The notes: generated by a model from the sequence alone, not told the origin. A stretch of DNA of 21,382 nucleotides from a bacterium (GCA_905221125.1 CAJNBY010000024.1:1-21382); one strand, 5' to 3'; positions 15,401 through 21,382 are shown, numbered from the stretch's first letter. Made by a program: numbers and translations.

Positions 15401-16306
15401 TGCCACTGGCTCTTCTGCTTTTGGTGCTGTGCCTGCCGCTGGTTCTTCTGCTTTCGGTGTTGTGCCTGCTGGCTCGTCCGCTTTTGGTGTTGTGCCTGCT
15501 GCTGGTTCGTCCGCTTTTGGTGTTGTGCCTGCTGGCTCGTCTGCTTTCGGCGTTGTGCCTGCCGCTGGCTCGTCCTCTTTTGGCGTTGTGGCTACTGGTT
15601 CTTCTGCTTTTGGTGCTGGCGCCGCTGGCTCGTCTGCTTTCGGCGTTGTTCCTGCTGCTGGCTCTTCCGCTTTTGGTGTTGTCGCTGATGACTCCTCTAC
15701 TTTTGATGCTGGTGTTGCTGGGGCAAGTCCTTCACATGATTCTTCCGCACTTTCCACTATTGGTGCTGATACAGGCTGATAGACTGGGCTATAGTTCACA
15801 GCCATTTTTTCAACTTTCTCAGTGACATCTGTTAATTCAAAGGTAAGAGCTTTTGTTTCCTGGTCTTTCTTGAGCAAAACTTCGTAAGTGCGAACTTCGC
15901 CACTGGCACCACTTTCTTTGATGACAATCTTGTGTTTTGTGACTGTATCTGAAACCGTTTCAGCTTCGGTAAAGTACAATTCATTGTGCGGTAAGAATAA
16001 ATTCTTGCCTGAAACTTGATTCATTTCTTGGAGTACATCTACAGGGATATTGCTTGCTTCGCTGATAACACTTAATGTATCTCCCCATTTAATGACATAC
16101 TTAAATAAATCACCTTCTTTTTGAATATCAGCTTTTACTTCTGCAACTGTTCTGGCTACCCAAACACCATCTTGTTCGTTTGCGGAAACAGTTGGAGCTA
16201 AAAAGCCCAGTCCCAATAAAATCACACCTGTTGCAACAATTGCACCAGTTCTTAATTTTCTAAAGCCACGTAGGGATAATGTCCCTCTAACATTTGTTTG
16301 TCTCAT
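12422..16306 (-). CDS. Secreted LysM repeat surface protein
   Basis: A 1294-residue extracellular protein. It has a signal peptide (basic RGFRKLRT, hydrophobic 21-36, likely cleavage after VSA at 42), then a LysM domain at about 69-112 (YVIKWGDTLSVI...), which should bind peptidoglycan. Next come about 41 PKA(D/E)EP-type repeats (about 211-629), two near-identical Ser/Thr-rich blocks (about 630-900), a charged helical DUF1542-like segment with ID.I..A spacing (about 935-1005), and two C-terminal modules (about 1072-1183 and 1184-1294). There is no LPxTG or choline-binding repeat, so attachment must rest on LysM or charge. The Shine-Dalgarno (GAGGA, about 12 nt from the ATG) is distant. It sits between vex3 and vncR, splitting pep27. 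I do not know a named homologue. Confidence 0.88.
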   Translation of the reverse strand: MRQTNVRGTLSLRGFRKLRTGAIVATGVILLGLGFLAPTVSANEQDGVWVARTVAEVKADIQKEGDLFKYVIKWGDTLSVISEASNIPVDVLQEMNQVSGKNLFLPHNELYFTEAETVSDTVTKHKIVIKESGASGEVRTYEVLLKKDQETKALTFELTDVTEKVEKMAVNYSPVYQPVSAPIVESAEESCEGLAPATPASKVEESSATTPKAEEPAAGTTPKADEPAAPAPKAEEPVATTPKEDEPAAGTTPKADEPAGTTPKADEPAAGTTPKADEPAGTTPKAEEPAAGTAPKAEEPVAPAPKADEPAASAPKAEEPTAGTTPKADEPAAPAPKAEEPVATTPKEDEPAAGTTPKADEPAGTTPKADEPAGTTPKADEPAGTTPKADEPVAPAPKADEPVAPAPKADEPAASAPKAEEPTAGTTPKAEEPAAGTTPKADEPAAGTTPKADEPAAGTTPKADEPAAGTTPKADEPAAGTTPKAEEPAAGTTPKADEPAAGTTPKADEPAGTTPKADEPAGTTPKADEPAGTTPKAGEPAAGTTPKAEEPVAGTTPKADEPAAPAPKADEPVAPAPKADEPAASAPKAEEPTAGTTPKAEEPAAGTTPKAEEPVAGTTPKADEPAASAPKDDESASSVESPSTGNHSEESGAPSTTPTGDSTATQPSDSTSAPVTPSEEAPVTSGDTNSTTQPAGESGKSETPSEPSNTPSAEATNESGNVAESSPVTDNAPSNTGGADQPVASNPSSEEPTASAPKAEEPAAGTTPKAEEPAAPAPKADEPAASAPKDDESASSVESPSTGNHSDESGTPSATPTGDSTATQPSDSTSAPVTPSEEAPVTSGDTNSTTQPAGETGNSETTAEPSNTPSADATNESGNAAESSPVTDNAPSNTGTTEQPVASNSSSESPAAPAPKEDTPSEEVAPKDEKLEEAKKDGKDAIEKIAASKLSEIEKVKDEAEKAKLEAKLKELKEAGLEAINNAKDHDAAVDATDEYQTKIDEINVPGEELPAPNYNKDNLTNGRNEGTTINDGSTAIGHGSGEAPAQPATTERSTSPTAPAQPSSTSEGTSSFRNAPSVQARARRVARSTSEPDGTVNISYNFAGMPDIHGFLSDPGEDNTVRIPAGTSEAQAKELVKEKIQAKIKDLAARGYHVKNDIIFEQDTTVKNYNYVVTFTKEATGTTGFRMAPAVQPRASRNRRSLEQPAPQKVKVNVFYNFDQMKDIAGFLGDINGTSLEIAEGLSNEQVKAAVKSQVEAKKEELSKRGYTFKEDYVYQANGKDYNYVVTFSKAAK
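12425..12757 (-). repeat. C-terminal module 2 of the LysM protein
   Basis: About 111 residues, starting FRMAPAVQPRASRNRRS, then VNVFYNFDQMKDIAGFL, an amphipathic helical part and GYTFKEDY...YNYVVTF at the end. It pairs with module 1 by a shared pattern: FR.AP.VQ.RA.R..RS, VN..YNF..M.DI.GFL, G(Y).(V/F)K.D, and YNYVVTF.K. The two copies are diverged enough that the DNA is not a simple tandem repeat. Predicted alpha/beta fold; function unknown. Confidence 0.75.
12758..13093 (-). repeat. C-terminal module 1 of the LysM protein
   Basis: About 112 residues, starting SFRNAPSVQARARRVARS, then VNISYNFAGMPDIHGFL and ending with YNYVVTFTKEA. It shares the pattern described for module 2. The Arg-rich opening (RARARRVAR) would be an exposed, protease-sensitive linker. 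Confidence 0.75.
13600..14434 (-). repeat. Two-copy duplicated block in the LysM gene (period about 474 bp)
   Basis: Copies at about 13600-13960 and 14072-14434 are nearly the same over more than 330 bp. Both encode a Ser/Thr-rich stretch with SSVESPSTGNHS, TPTGDSTATQPSDSTSAP and SPVTDNAPSNTG. Between them lie a few PKAEEP units. Frame is kept because the period is a multiple of three. Confidence 0.85.
14420..15677 (-). repeat. PKA(D/E)EP tandem repeat tract of the LysM gene
   Basis: About 41 in-frame units of 30 or 33 bp encode PKADEPAGTT, PKADEPAAGTT, PKAEEPVAPA, PKADEPAASA and related forms. Higher-order repeats are visible: a PAAPA-PVATT-PKEDEP-AAGTT-AGTT run occurs twice (about 15205-15330 and 15510-15640 on the plus strand), and a VAPA-AASA-TAGTT run occurs several times. 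The product is acidic, proline-rich and likely extended, suited to span the cell wall. Such a tract should vary in length between strains. It is richer in G+C than its surroundings. Confidence 0.93.
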
Positions 16307-16342
16307 AATGTTTATTTTTCCTCACTATTCTATATTTTCCAA

Positions 16343-16392
16343 AGTAGACCCTACCTAAGTCTACTAGCCTATGTTTGCAATATGGATAGGCT
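16343..16392 (-). other. Two abutting hairpins in the LysM-gene leader
   Basis: AGTAGAC/GTCTACT (16343-16349 with 16359-16365) and AGCCTA/TAGGCT (16366-16371 with 16387-16392) form two stems with no bases between them, 37-86 nt before the start codon. Neither is followed by a T-run on the minus strand, so they are not terminators. Role unknown; an mRNA leader structure is likely. Confidence 0.5.
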
Positions 16393-16401
16393 TCTACAGA
16401 T

Positions 16402-16491
16402 TTATCTATCTATTTTCAAGATAAAATTTCTATAGATTTTTATGCACAATTCCATATATAAAATGTGAAATTCCTTTCTAATAAATTCCAT
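16402..16491 (-). pseudogene. pep27: Upstream (N-terminal) remnant of pep27, now a 29-codon leader ORF
   Basis: From the ATG at 16491 the frame reads MEFIRKEFHILY and continues for 29 codons to a TAA. RKEFH matches residues 2-6 of pneumococcal Pep27 (MRKEFH, recalled from the literature); the Met codon is ATT (Ile) here, but an in-frame ATG lies three codons earlier. After EFH the reading diverges, and the rest of Pep27 is found at 12306-12368. The ATG starts 6 nt after the -10 box, so the peptide could be made from a leaderless transcript. Confidence 0.6.
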
Positions 16492-16497
16492 AACCTT

Positions 16498-16506
16498 AGT
16501 ATATCA
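16498..16506 (-). promoter_or_regulatory. Extended -10 promoter upstream of the LysM gene
   Basis: TGATATACT on the minus strand (16506-16498) is an extended -10. A partial -35, TTGTAC, lies 18 nt before it. The LysM mRNA leader would be about 185 nt. In an uninterrupted locus the same promoter would serve pep27-vncRS. Confidence 0.6.
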
Positions 16507-16538
16507 TATTTAAGCACTAAAGTACAAAGAAAGCAACT

Positions 16539-16566
16539 GAAAGCAATGATTTTCACCACTGCTTTC
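16539..16566 (-). terminator. Hairpin after vex3, weak terminator
   Basis: GAAAGCAGTG pairs with CATTGCTTTC (10 bp, one G-U) around an 8-nt loop. The following minus-strand sequence (AGTTGCTTTCTTTG) is only partly T-rich, so it may be a leaky terminator or a processing hairpin. It lies 97 nt past the vex3 stop and just before the LysM promoter. Confidence 0.5.
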
Positions 16567-16662
16567 GGCTCTATTTTGAATTGTTAAATAGTCATTCTCT
16601 ATCCACCATTCTTGAATAGAAAAACAAGATGTAGCCTTTATTCCAGATTAATTTTTTCAAAC

Positions 16663-18042
16663 TTATTCACCATCGAGCAAGAGCTCTTTTGGTTGTTTTC
16701 TGAGGAGATTGCTTGAAGCAAGCGCCATAACGAGAACCACTAGAACCAAGGCTAGGACAAAGACGATGATAAAGTGTGATGTCTGAATGGAAATGTCTAG
16801 GCTCGATAAAGTCTTGCTAAAACCGTCCACTTCTGCACCACCACCAAGATTAGAGGCTTGAGCAGCCTTGCTGGCTTGCTTGGCAACACCTGAAGTCACA
16901 TTGGCAAGAACAGTGTTTCCGATGGCACGAGCTGTGTAGCTGGCTAGGAAGTAAGCAGAAACAAGAGCAGGAATGGCAATCAAGATAGATTCGGTGATGA
17001 ATTGCCCCAAGATACTTGCCTGCTTAAGACCGATAGAAAGGAGAATTCCCACTTCCTTGCGACGGGCATTGATCCAAAGACTAAGCAAGAGTGCAAGGAG
17101 AAGAACTGAGAAGCTCAAGCTGCCCCAGAAGAGGAGGTTGGCCATCTTGTACATGCCAGAGATGGATTGCTCTAGAGCTGGGTAGTTAGAGGAGCTCTTA
17201 ACGAGTGTGTAGCTCTTCCAGTTGATACCACTGATGCCATTCAACTCTTTCATGACATCATCCAAGTTTTTATCCGCTGTTACAAAGAAGGTTGCGTCCC
17301 CATAAATAGCTGTGTCTTCTGTGTATCCATAAAGTTTTGCAGCAGTGTGAATGTCTGTAATAGCTGTGTTTTCATATAGTTCTTGTGAGTAAGTTACTGC
17401 CGACTTATTGTGACCATCAAAGAGTCCCTTGATTGTCACTTCGACTGTTTCCTTGGCTCCTTTTTCATTGTCTGCATCATAGACATTAGAGTCCAGTTTG
17501 ATCTTATCTCCGACTTTCCAACCGTGTTTGGCTGCCAAGTCCTTGTGCATGAGAATCTTGTCTTTGTCATCGTTGGTTAGGTGCTCACCTTCGATCAACT
17601 TATAAGAACCAGAGACAAACTTGTCTTCTTTGGAAGAGTCATTGACACCTGTAATCATCAAACTACTTCCAAAATATTTAGCACGGTCAGGTGTCAGATT
17701 TTTCTTGGTTTCTGGCGTTTCGATTAGGTCATAACCAGTCAAATCTCCGATAGCATTGATGCGTTTCACATAAGACTCGATGGCCTTGTTTTCGGTGATT
17801 TTTTTGATATCCTCACCCTTAATATTCCCAGCACCACGTGGCGTACCTTGATTGACGCGACGATTGATTTGCATGGAGAAGCTATTGGTGATATTTTTAA
17901 AGGTCTCCTGAGAAGCCTTGGCAGTAGCTCCCTTGATTGACAAGCCAACCAAACTCAAGCTCGCCATGAGGAGAATAATCAGGAAGATGACAATCGATTT
18001 GAAAAACTTCCTTGTAACATAGGCAAATGCGTTGTGTAACAT
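16663..18042 (-). CDS. vex3: Vex3, ABC exporter permease (FtsX/MacB-like)
   Basis: A 459-residue permease with one N-terminal membrane helix (about 14-36), a large extracellular domain (about 37-310) and three C-terminal helices (about 315-340, 366-385 and 430-452), the layout of FtsX/MacB-type proteins. It ends in RKQPKELLLDGE, the usual cytoplasmic tail. I recognise it as Vex3; the length equals that of the pneumococcal protein. The open frame continues upstream, but AAAGGGA lies 5 nt before the ATG at 18042 and MLHNAFAYVTRKF is the known start. With Vex1 and the Vex2 ATPase it forms one exporter; the older proposal that it exports Pep27 is disputed. A BOX element separates it from vex2. 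Confidence 0.94.
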   Translation of the reverse strand: MLHNAFAYVTRKFFKSIVIFLIILLMASLSLVGLSIKGATAKASQETFKNITNSFSMQINRRVNQGTPRGAGNIKGEDIKKITENKAIESYVKRINAIGDLTGYDLIETPETKKNLTPDRAKYFGSSLMITGVNDSSKEDKFVSGSYKLIEGEHLTNDDKDKILMHKDLAAKHGWKVGDKIKLDSNVYDADNEKGAKETVEVTIKGLFDGHNKSAVTYSQELYENTAITDIHTAAKLYGYTEDTAIYGDATFFVTADKNLDDVMKELNGISGINWKSYTLVKSSSNYPALEQSISGMYKMANLLFWGSLSFSVLLLALLLSLWINARRKEVGILLSIGLKQASILGQFITESILIAIPALVSAYFLASYTARAIGNTVLANVTSGVAKQASKAAQASNLGGGAEVDGFSKTLSSLDISIQTSHFIIVFVLALVLVVLVMALASSNLLRKQPKELLLDGE

Positions 18043-18081
18043 AGGTTCCCTTTCTAGATTTTGTTCTATTTTATAGTTCGA

Positions 18082-18234
18082 ATACTCAATGAAAATCAAA
18101 AAGCAAACTAGGAAGCTAGCCGTAGGTTGCTCAAAGCACTGCTTTGAGGTTGTAGATAAAACTGACGAAGTCAGTAACCATATCTACGGTAAGGCGACGC
18201 TGACGTGGTTTGAAGAGATTTTCGAAGAGTATAA
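18082..18234 (-). repeat. BOX element, full form (about 153 bp)
   Basis: A complete BOX copy, starting ATACTCAATGAAAATCAAA and ending TTTTCGAAGAGTATAA on the plus strand, with the boxA end at the higher coordinate. Internal hairpins match the copy at 12138. It occupies almost all of the gap between vex2 and vex3, inside an operon that must be read through it. Confidence 0.94.
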
Positions 18235-18249
18235 CTGAAAAAGCTCAAA

Positions 18250-18897
18250 TTATTTACTAGTATTGCGAGTTTCAGTCAGTTTCTTGTCCTTCAACTCAAG
18301 TGTAATATCTGACGCTTGTGCCACTTCTTTGCTGTGGGTAACGACGATGACACATTTACCTGTTTTCTGGGCAAGTGACTTGAGCAGTTCGACAATGTCT
18401 CCAGCAGTTTTAGGGTCCAGATTTCCTGTTGGCTCATCAGCTAGAATAACTGGAGCTTCTGATACCAGACTACGAGCGATGGCAACACGTTGCTGTTGAC
18501 CACCTGATAACTGGAGAACGTTCCGCTTAATCTGACTTTCATCCAAACCAAGCTCAAGAAGTGTATCCTTGCTTGCTTTTTTGTTGACCAAGCGGATATT
18601 TTCCAGTGGAGAAAGATAATCTATCAAGTTATAATTTTGAAAGACCAAGGAAATATGGTGCATGCGATGATAAGAATATCCCTTCTTACTAATGTCTTCT
18701 CCTTGGAAAAGAATCGAACCTTCAACAGGACTATCTAGACCAGCAAGGAGGGACAAGAGAGTGGATTTCCCTGCTCCCGACTCACCAATGATACTGTAAA
18801 ATTTCCCGGGTTCAAAATTATAATTGATCTGATACAAAACTGCCTCAGCAGTGTTCTTATAACGATAGGTAACATCTTGCAATTGTAATAAAGTCAT
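18250..18897 (-). CDS. vex2: Vex2, ABC exporter ATPase
   Basis: A 215-residue ATPase of the MacB/LolD type. Walker A is GESGAGKST at 38-46, Q-loop [15 protein letters not shown] at about 86-100, signature LSGGQQQR at 130-137, Walker B VILADEPT at 150-157 followed by GNLD, and the H-loop His at 188. It powers the Vex1/Vex3 permease pair. AAGGAG lies 6 nt before the ATG; the gene begins 12 nt after the vex1 stop, so the two are in one operon. Confidence 0.94.
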   Translation of the reverse strand: MTLLQLQDVTYRYKNTAEAVLYQINYNFEPGKFYSIIGESGAGKSTLLSLLAGLDSPVEGSILFQGEDISKKGYSYHRMHHISLVFQNYNLIDYLSPLENIRLVNKKASKDTLLELGLDESQIKRNVLQLSGGQQQRVAIARSLVSEAPVILADEPTGNLDPKTAGDIVELLKSLAQKTGKCVIVVTHSKEVAQASDITLELKDKKLTETRNTSK

Positions 18898-18909
18898 GAT
18901 TTCTCCTTC

Positions 18910-20187
18910 TTAACTAATAGATGATAAAATTTCCTTAGGCGATTTTCTAAATAAAAATAGGAAACAAAGGGCTACAGACAAGCAACTAAGCAGGACTAGA
19001 AAAACATAGGATTCTGCAAAGGACAGGGTGCTGGTTGATAAACTGCTTGCTTTTGCTAGCGTGTCTTGTAGGGCTGCCTGATCTCCACTTGCTAATAGAG
19101 TTTGGAGTAGGTAAGTTGTGATTGCGTTGCCTGCAACAAAGGCTGGAAGCAAAGCTCCAAGCGATACCAACACCACCTCTAAACAGAATTGTAGGAAGAT
19201 TGAACTCTTGCCTTTTCCAAGTGCCAGAAGGATTCCCACTTCGTAGACCCTTTCTCTCAACCAGAGAGACAAGACCAAAATTAAGGCTCCTGCTCCGGCT
19301 ATCAACATCCCATAAAGGAAGATGGTGAGGAAGGTTTGGAAGGTTGCCACTGAGTCTTTGATTTGTTCAAAAGCCTTGCTTTCCTTCTCAACTTGGTAGC
19401 CTTGATTTTCTAAGGCCAAGTTTTCCACCTGCTTCATGAGTCTGTCCATTTCCTTAGGATTTTCTATATAAAAGCGAGCTGCACTGATTAGAGATTCACC
19501 ATTTCCCAAAAGGGTTTGGCTACTTTCATAGTCTGTAAAGACCTGGTTTTCACTGAAGTCAGATGACAAGCCTGTAAATTTCTCTTGTTTTTTACCAGAA
19601 AAGATGCCGATAATCTCAAACTCTACTGTTTGCCCTTTTCCAGATTCTGACTGACCAGTATCCAAGCCAATCTTGTCATGAAGGGAAAGACCGTTCTTCT
19701 TGGCCAACTCTTCGTGGATTAGGATTTTCTTGGAATCCCCTTTTTGAAGGTGTCTACCTTCTTTTAGATTGAAAGCCGAACTGGTAAAGGTCACATCCTT
19801 GGATGAATCCTCAATAGCTGTTAAGCTAACCAAGTTCTTGTCTGCAGCTGACAAATCATCACGTTCTACGCTCTGCTCACCAGTCACTACTTCCTTGTCT
19901 TTCAGTTTTGCGACCGTCTCGAGTTCAGGAGAGACATTTTCCAGTCCCTTAATCTTGCTAACGGATGATAAGTCCGACAACTTAAAAGTCTGTCCGTTTT
20001 CTATCTTTTTAATAGAAAAAGATGTATTGAGTGATTTGTAAAGATTGATTTCCACTGTTTTATTGGACTTCATCAATGTCAAACAGGCTGAAATTCCGCC
20101 CAATAGGACAAATAAAATCAGAAATAAAATAAAACTTCTCAGTCGTTTTCTGCTGACATAAGCCCAAGCTCTTTGGATTGGATTCAT
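18910..20187 (-). CDS. vex1: Vex1, ABC exporter permease (FtsX/MacB-like)
   Basis: A 425-residue permease with the same layout as Vex3: a basic N-terminus (YVSRKRLRSF), a membrane helix at 17-38, an extracellular domain at about 40-283, then three helices near 285-310, 335-360 and 395-415, ending RKSPKEILSSIS. It lacks the basic features of a FtsX cell-division protein and fits the MacB-type peptide or drug exporters. A strong GGAGGTG lies 4 nt before the ATG. It is the first gene of the vex operon, directly after the LPxTG gene terminator, with its own promoter at about 20213-20240. Confidence 0.94.
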   Translation of the reverse strand: MNPIQRAWAYVSRKRLRSFILFLILFVLLGGISACLTLMKSNKTVEINLYKSLNTSFSIKKIENGQTFKLSDLSSVSKIKGLENVSPELETVAKLKDKEVVTGEQSVERDDLSAADKNLVSLTAIEDSSKDVTFTSSAFNLKEGRHLQKGDSKKILIHEELAKKNGLSLHDKIGLDTGQSESGKGQTVEFEIIGIFSGKKQEKFTGLSSDFSENQVFTDYESSQTLLGNGESLISAARFYIENPKEMDRLMKQVENLALENQGYQVEKESKAFEQIKDSVATFQTFLTIFLYGMLIAGAGALILVLSLWLRERVYEVGILLALGKGKSSIFLQFCLEVVLVSLGALLPAFVAGNAITTYLLQTLLASGDQAALQDTLAKASSLSTSTLSFAESYVFLVLLSCLSVALCFLFLFRKSPKEILSSIS

Positions 20188-20212
20188 TTGTCACCTCCAT
20201 ATTTGTAAGACT

Positions 20213-20240
20213 ATTATAAAACCCAAATATGAAATGTTTA
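20213..20240 (-). promoter_or_regulatory. vex1: Probable vex operon promoter
   Basis: TAAACA (20240-20235) and a perfect TATAAT (20218-20213) on the minus strand are separated by 16 nt. The predicted leader is about 20 nt, with the ribosome binding site near its end. Confidence 0.6.
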
Positions 20241-20247
20241 TGAAATA

Positions 20248-20298
20248 CAAAAAAAGAACTAGAGTTCTCACAAATGAGTGATGTTTCTAGTTCTTTTT
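20248..20298 (-). terminator. Terminator of the LPxTG surface protein gene
   Basis: AGAACTAGA (20255-20263) pairs with TCTAGTTCT (20286-20294), with further possible pairing in the interior. A T-run follows on the minus strand and another on the plus strand. It lies about 60 nt past the stop codon. Confidence 0.8.
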
Positions 20299-20354
20299 GA
20301 TTTACAAAGACTTTATCTAGGGAAAGCTACTAAAGATCAGATGAGATCATCTAT

Positions 20355-21382
20355 TTATGCTTCCTCTTCATCGTCTTTTTTCTTTTTAGCAAATAGCAAA
20401 CCAAATGCGCCAAGAAGAGAGAGAACTCCTAATGCACCTGTAGCACGGTCTTCTTGTGTACCAGTATTTGGCAATACTGCTTGCGGTTGAGAAACTGATG
20501 GATTCGTTTCTGACACTTCATTCGGCAATTGAGCAGGCACTTCAACTGTTTGACTTGGTTGTTCAGTCGGTTGAGTAGCTGGTACCTCAGCAGGGGTAGC
20601 AGTATCTGGTCTACGATTTGTATCGGCAGATGGCGTAGTTGGTCTTTGTTGACCGTCACCTGTTGGTCCAGCTGGACTCACTTTTCTGAAGACATGAGTT
20701 ACAACATCACCTTTAGTTTCTGTTCTTACAAATACATAACCTTCAATTTCACCATGTTCAAATGCTTCATTGGCTTCACCCAATACTACTGGAGCCTTAG
20801 CATCTGCTGGTTTCAATTCATGACCTTGTTCATCAGTCCATTTAGTGATGAGTAATGTTGGATGTTCAGCTACTGGTGGAAGAATTAAGTTGCCATTTTC
20901 GTCTACTCCTGTTGTACCGATTGGATCTGTGTACTCTGGAAGTTCTAGTACTGGTGGAAGAATCGTTGTTACTTCTTCAGCAGAAAGCTCATGACTGATA
21001 TTTGTCTTAGGATCAGTGATTATCACTTTACCTGTTGGTTCAACAACTACTGTTTTACCTGGATTTACTTTTTCCACTGATTCTTTAACTTTATCTTGTT
21101 CGTCTTTGCTTAGATTATTCACATCTTTGACTGGTACTTTGTCAGTCGGTGTCACTGGGGTGAAGTCTTGGTTCACTAAATCGCTTCCTGGAATTGTATG
21201 ACTGATTCCTGTGGTTGGATCTGTCACTGTTGCTGTTCCGTCGGCTCCTACTGTGACTTCCTTACCTGGGTTCTTAGCTTGAACTTTTTCTTTGACTTTG
21301 TCTTTTTCGGCTTGAGTCAATTCTCCAGCTTTCTTCACTGGTACTTTCTCAGTTGGTGTCACTGGGGTGAAGTCTTGGTTCA
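20355..21382 (-). CDS. LPxTG-anchored repeat surface protein, partial (5' end outside window)
   Basis: The frame stays open to the window edge, so this is the last 342 or so codons of a larger protein. It starts in a 69-residue repeat (207 bp period): copies KVPVKKAGELTQAEKDKVKE... and KVPVKDVNNLSKDEQDKVKE..., each followed by NPGK.V.V...G...(V/I)TDP.T.ISH. These resemble the long Rib-like repeats of streptococcal surface proteins, though I cannot assign a family firmly. A MucBP-like module follows (TKWTDEQGHELKP...VFVRTETKGDVVTHVFRK), then a Pro/Thr-rich stretch, the sortase motif LPNTG, a hydrophobic helix and KKKKDDEEEA. It is wall-anchored by sortase A. A role in adhesion is inferred. Confidence 0.9.
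   Translation of the reverse strand, partial: NQDFTPVTPTEKVPVKKAGELTQAEKDKVKEKVQAKNPGKEVTVGADGTATVTDPTTGISHTIPGSDLVNQDFTPVTPTDKVPVKDVNNLSKDEQDKVKESVEKVNPGKTVVVEPTGKVIITDPKTNISHELSAEEVTTILPPVLELPEYTDPIGTTGVDENGNLILPPVAEHPTLLITKWTDEQGHELKPADAKAPVVLGEANEAFEHGEIEGYVFVRTETKGDVVTHVFRKVSPAGPTGDGQQRPTTPSADTNRRPDTATPAEVPATQPTEQPSQTVEVPAQLPNEVSETNPSVSQPQAVLPNTGTQEDRATGALGVLSLLGAFGLLFAKKKKDDEEEA
21151..21382 (-). repeat. 207-bp coding repeat of the surface protein
   Basis: The plus-strand string GTCACTGGGGTGAAGTCTTG occurs at 21151 and again at 21358, which is 207 bp (69 codons) apart. The window ends inside the beginning of a further copy, so the tract continues to the right. Confidence 0.8.

Noticed and set aside
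14420..15677. Regular short repeats that could suggest a CRISPR array
   Set aside because: The units are contiguous, without unique spacers, stay in one reading frame and encode a proline-rich protein. No cas genes are nearby.
14344..15825. Long plus-strand ORFs of 493 and 441 codons (also 14454-15779) opposite the LysM gene repeats
   Set aside because: They are mirror readings of the 30/33-bp repeat tract: period divisible by three and few stop-forming triplets keep all frames open. The products are low-complexity, without start signals or any known domain.
12422..16306. LysM protein read as an LPxTG- or choline-anchored protein
   Set aside because: The C-terminus ends YNYVVTFSKAAK with no sortase motif, hydrophobic segment or choline-binding repeats.
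12422..16464. LysM cassette as a classical insertion sequence or transposon
   Set aside because: No transposase, integrase or terminal inverted repeats are visible at its ends; only a short AT-rich TTTTAT is shared. Homologous replacement or microhomology events fit better.
16539..16566. Hairpin after vex3 as a strong terminator
   Set aside because: The downstream sequence lacks a proper T-run, so it is listed only as a weak terminator with moderate confidence.

Overview
The window comes from a streptococcus of the mitis group, most likely Streptococcus mitis, S. pneumoniae or a close relative. Three things point there: four BOX-type intergenic elements characteristic of these species, a vex1-vex2-vex3 / vncR-vncS / fba block in the pneumococcal order, and LPxTG and LysM surface proteins with typical streptococcal signal and repeat architecture. 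Species is inferred, not proven. All genes except one run on the minus strand.

Reading in transcription order from the right edge: (1) the C-terminal part of an LPNTG cell-wall-anchored repeat protein, cut by the window edge, followed by a strong terminator; (2) vex1-vex2-vex3, an ABC exporter with two FtsX/MacB-like permeases and one ATPase, with a BOX element between vex2 and vex3; (3) a 1294-residue secreted LysM protein carrying about 41 Pro/Glu/Asp-rich decapeptide or undecapeptide repeats and two C-terminal modules; (4) vncR-vncS, a two-component system whose promoter region carries another BOX; (5) fba, class II fructose-bisphosphate aldolase; (6) a three-gene ABC-2 exporter operon with a probable catabolite-control (cre-like) site over its promoter; (7) tRNA-Thr(CGU) with its own promoter and terminator; (8) a small LiaF-like membrane protein; (9) on the plus strand, a DUF3397 membrane protein; (10) a compact operon ytqA-mnmM-small protein-nhaP, of which the first two act in tRNA wobble-uridine modification; (11) a YihY/BrkB membrane protein.

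The most notable observation is at the vex/vnc junction. Pneumococci encode the 27-residue Pep27 peptide there. In this window its two halves are recognisable but lie about 4.1 kb apart, at the two ends of the LysM gene: an IRKEFH segment just upstream of the gene, and VLSSRKFLKDKRLVRGYNRK just downstream of its terminator. A TTTTAT hexamer lies at both junctions, and collapsing the interval between the two copies gives an in-frame Pep27-like ORF. Either the LysM gene was inserted into pep27, or the pneumococcal pep27 ORF is the scar left by loss of a LysM gene. The downstream half also contains the probable vncRS promoter.

Other points worth a look are three promoters whose spacing suggests leaderless transcripts (two of them divergent at ytqA/DUF3397), a 20-codon small ORF between vncS and fba whose stop codon forms part of the fba -10 region, and the cre-like operator on the ABC-2 operon.
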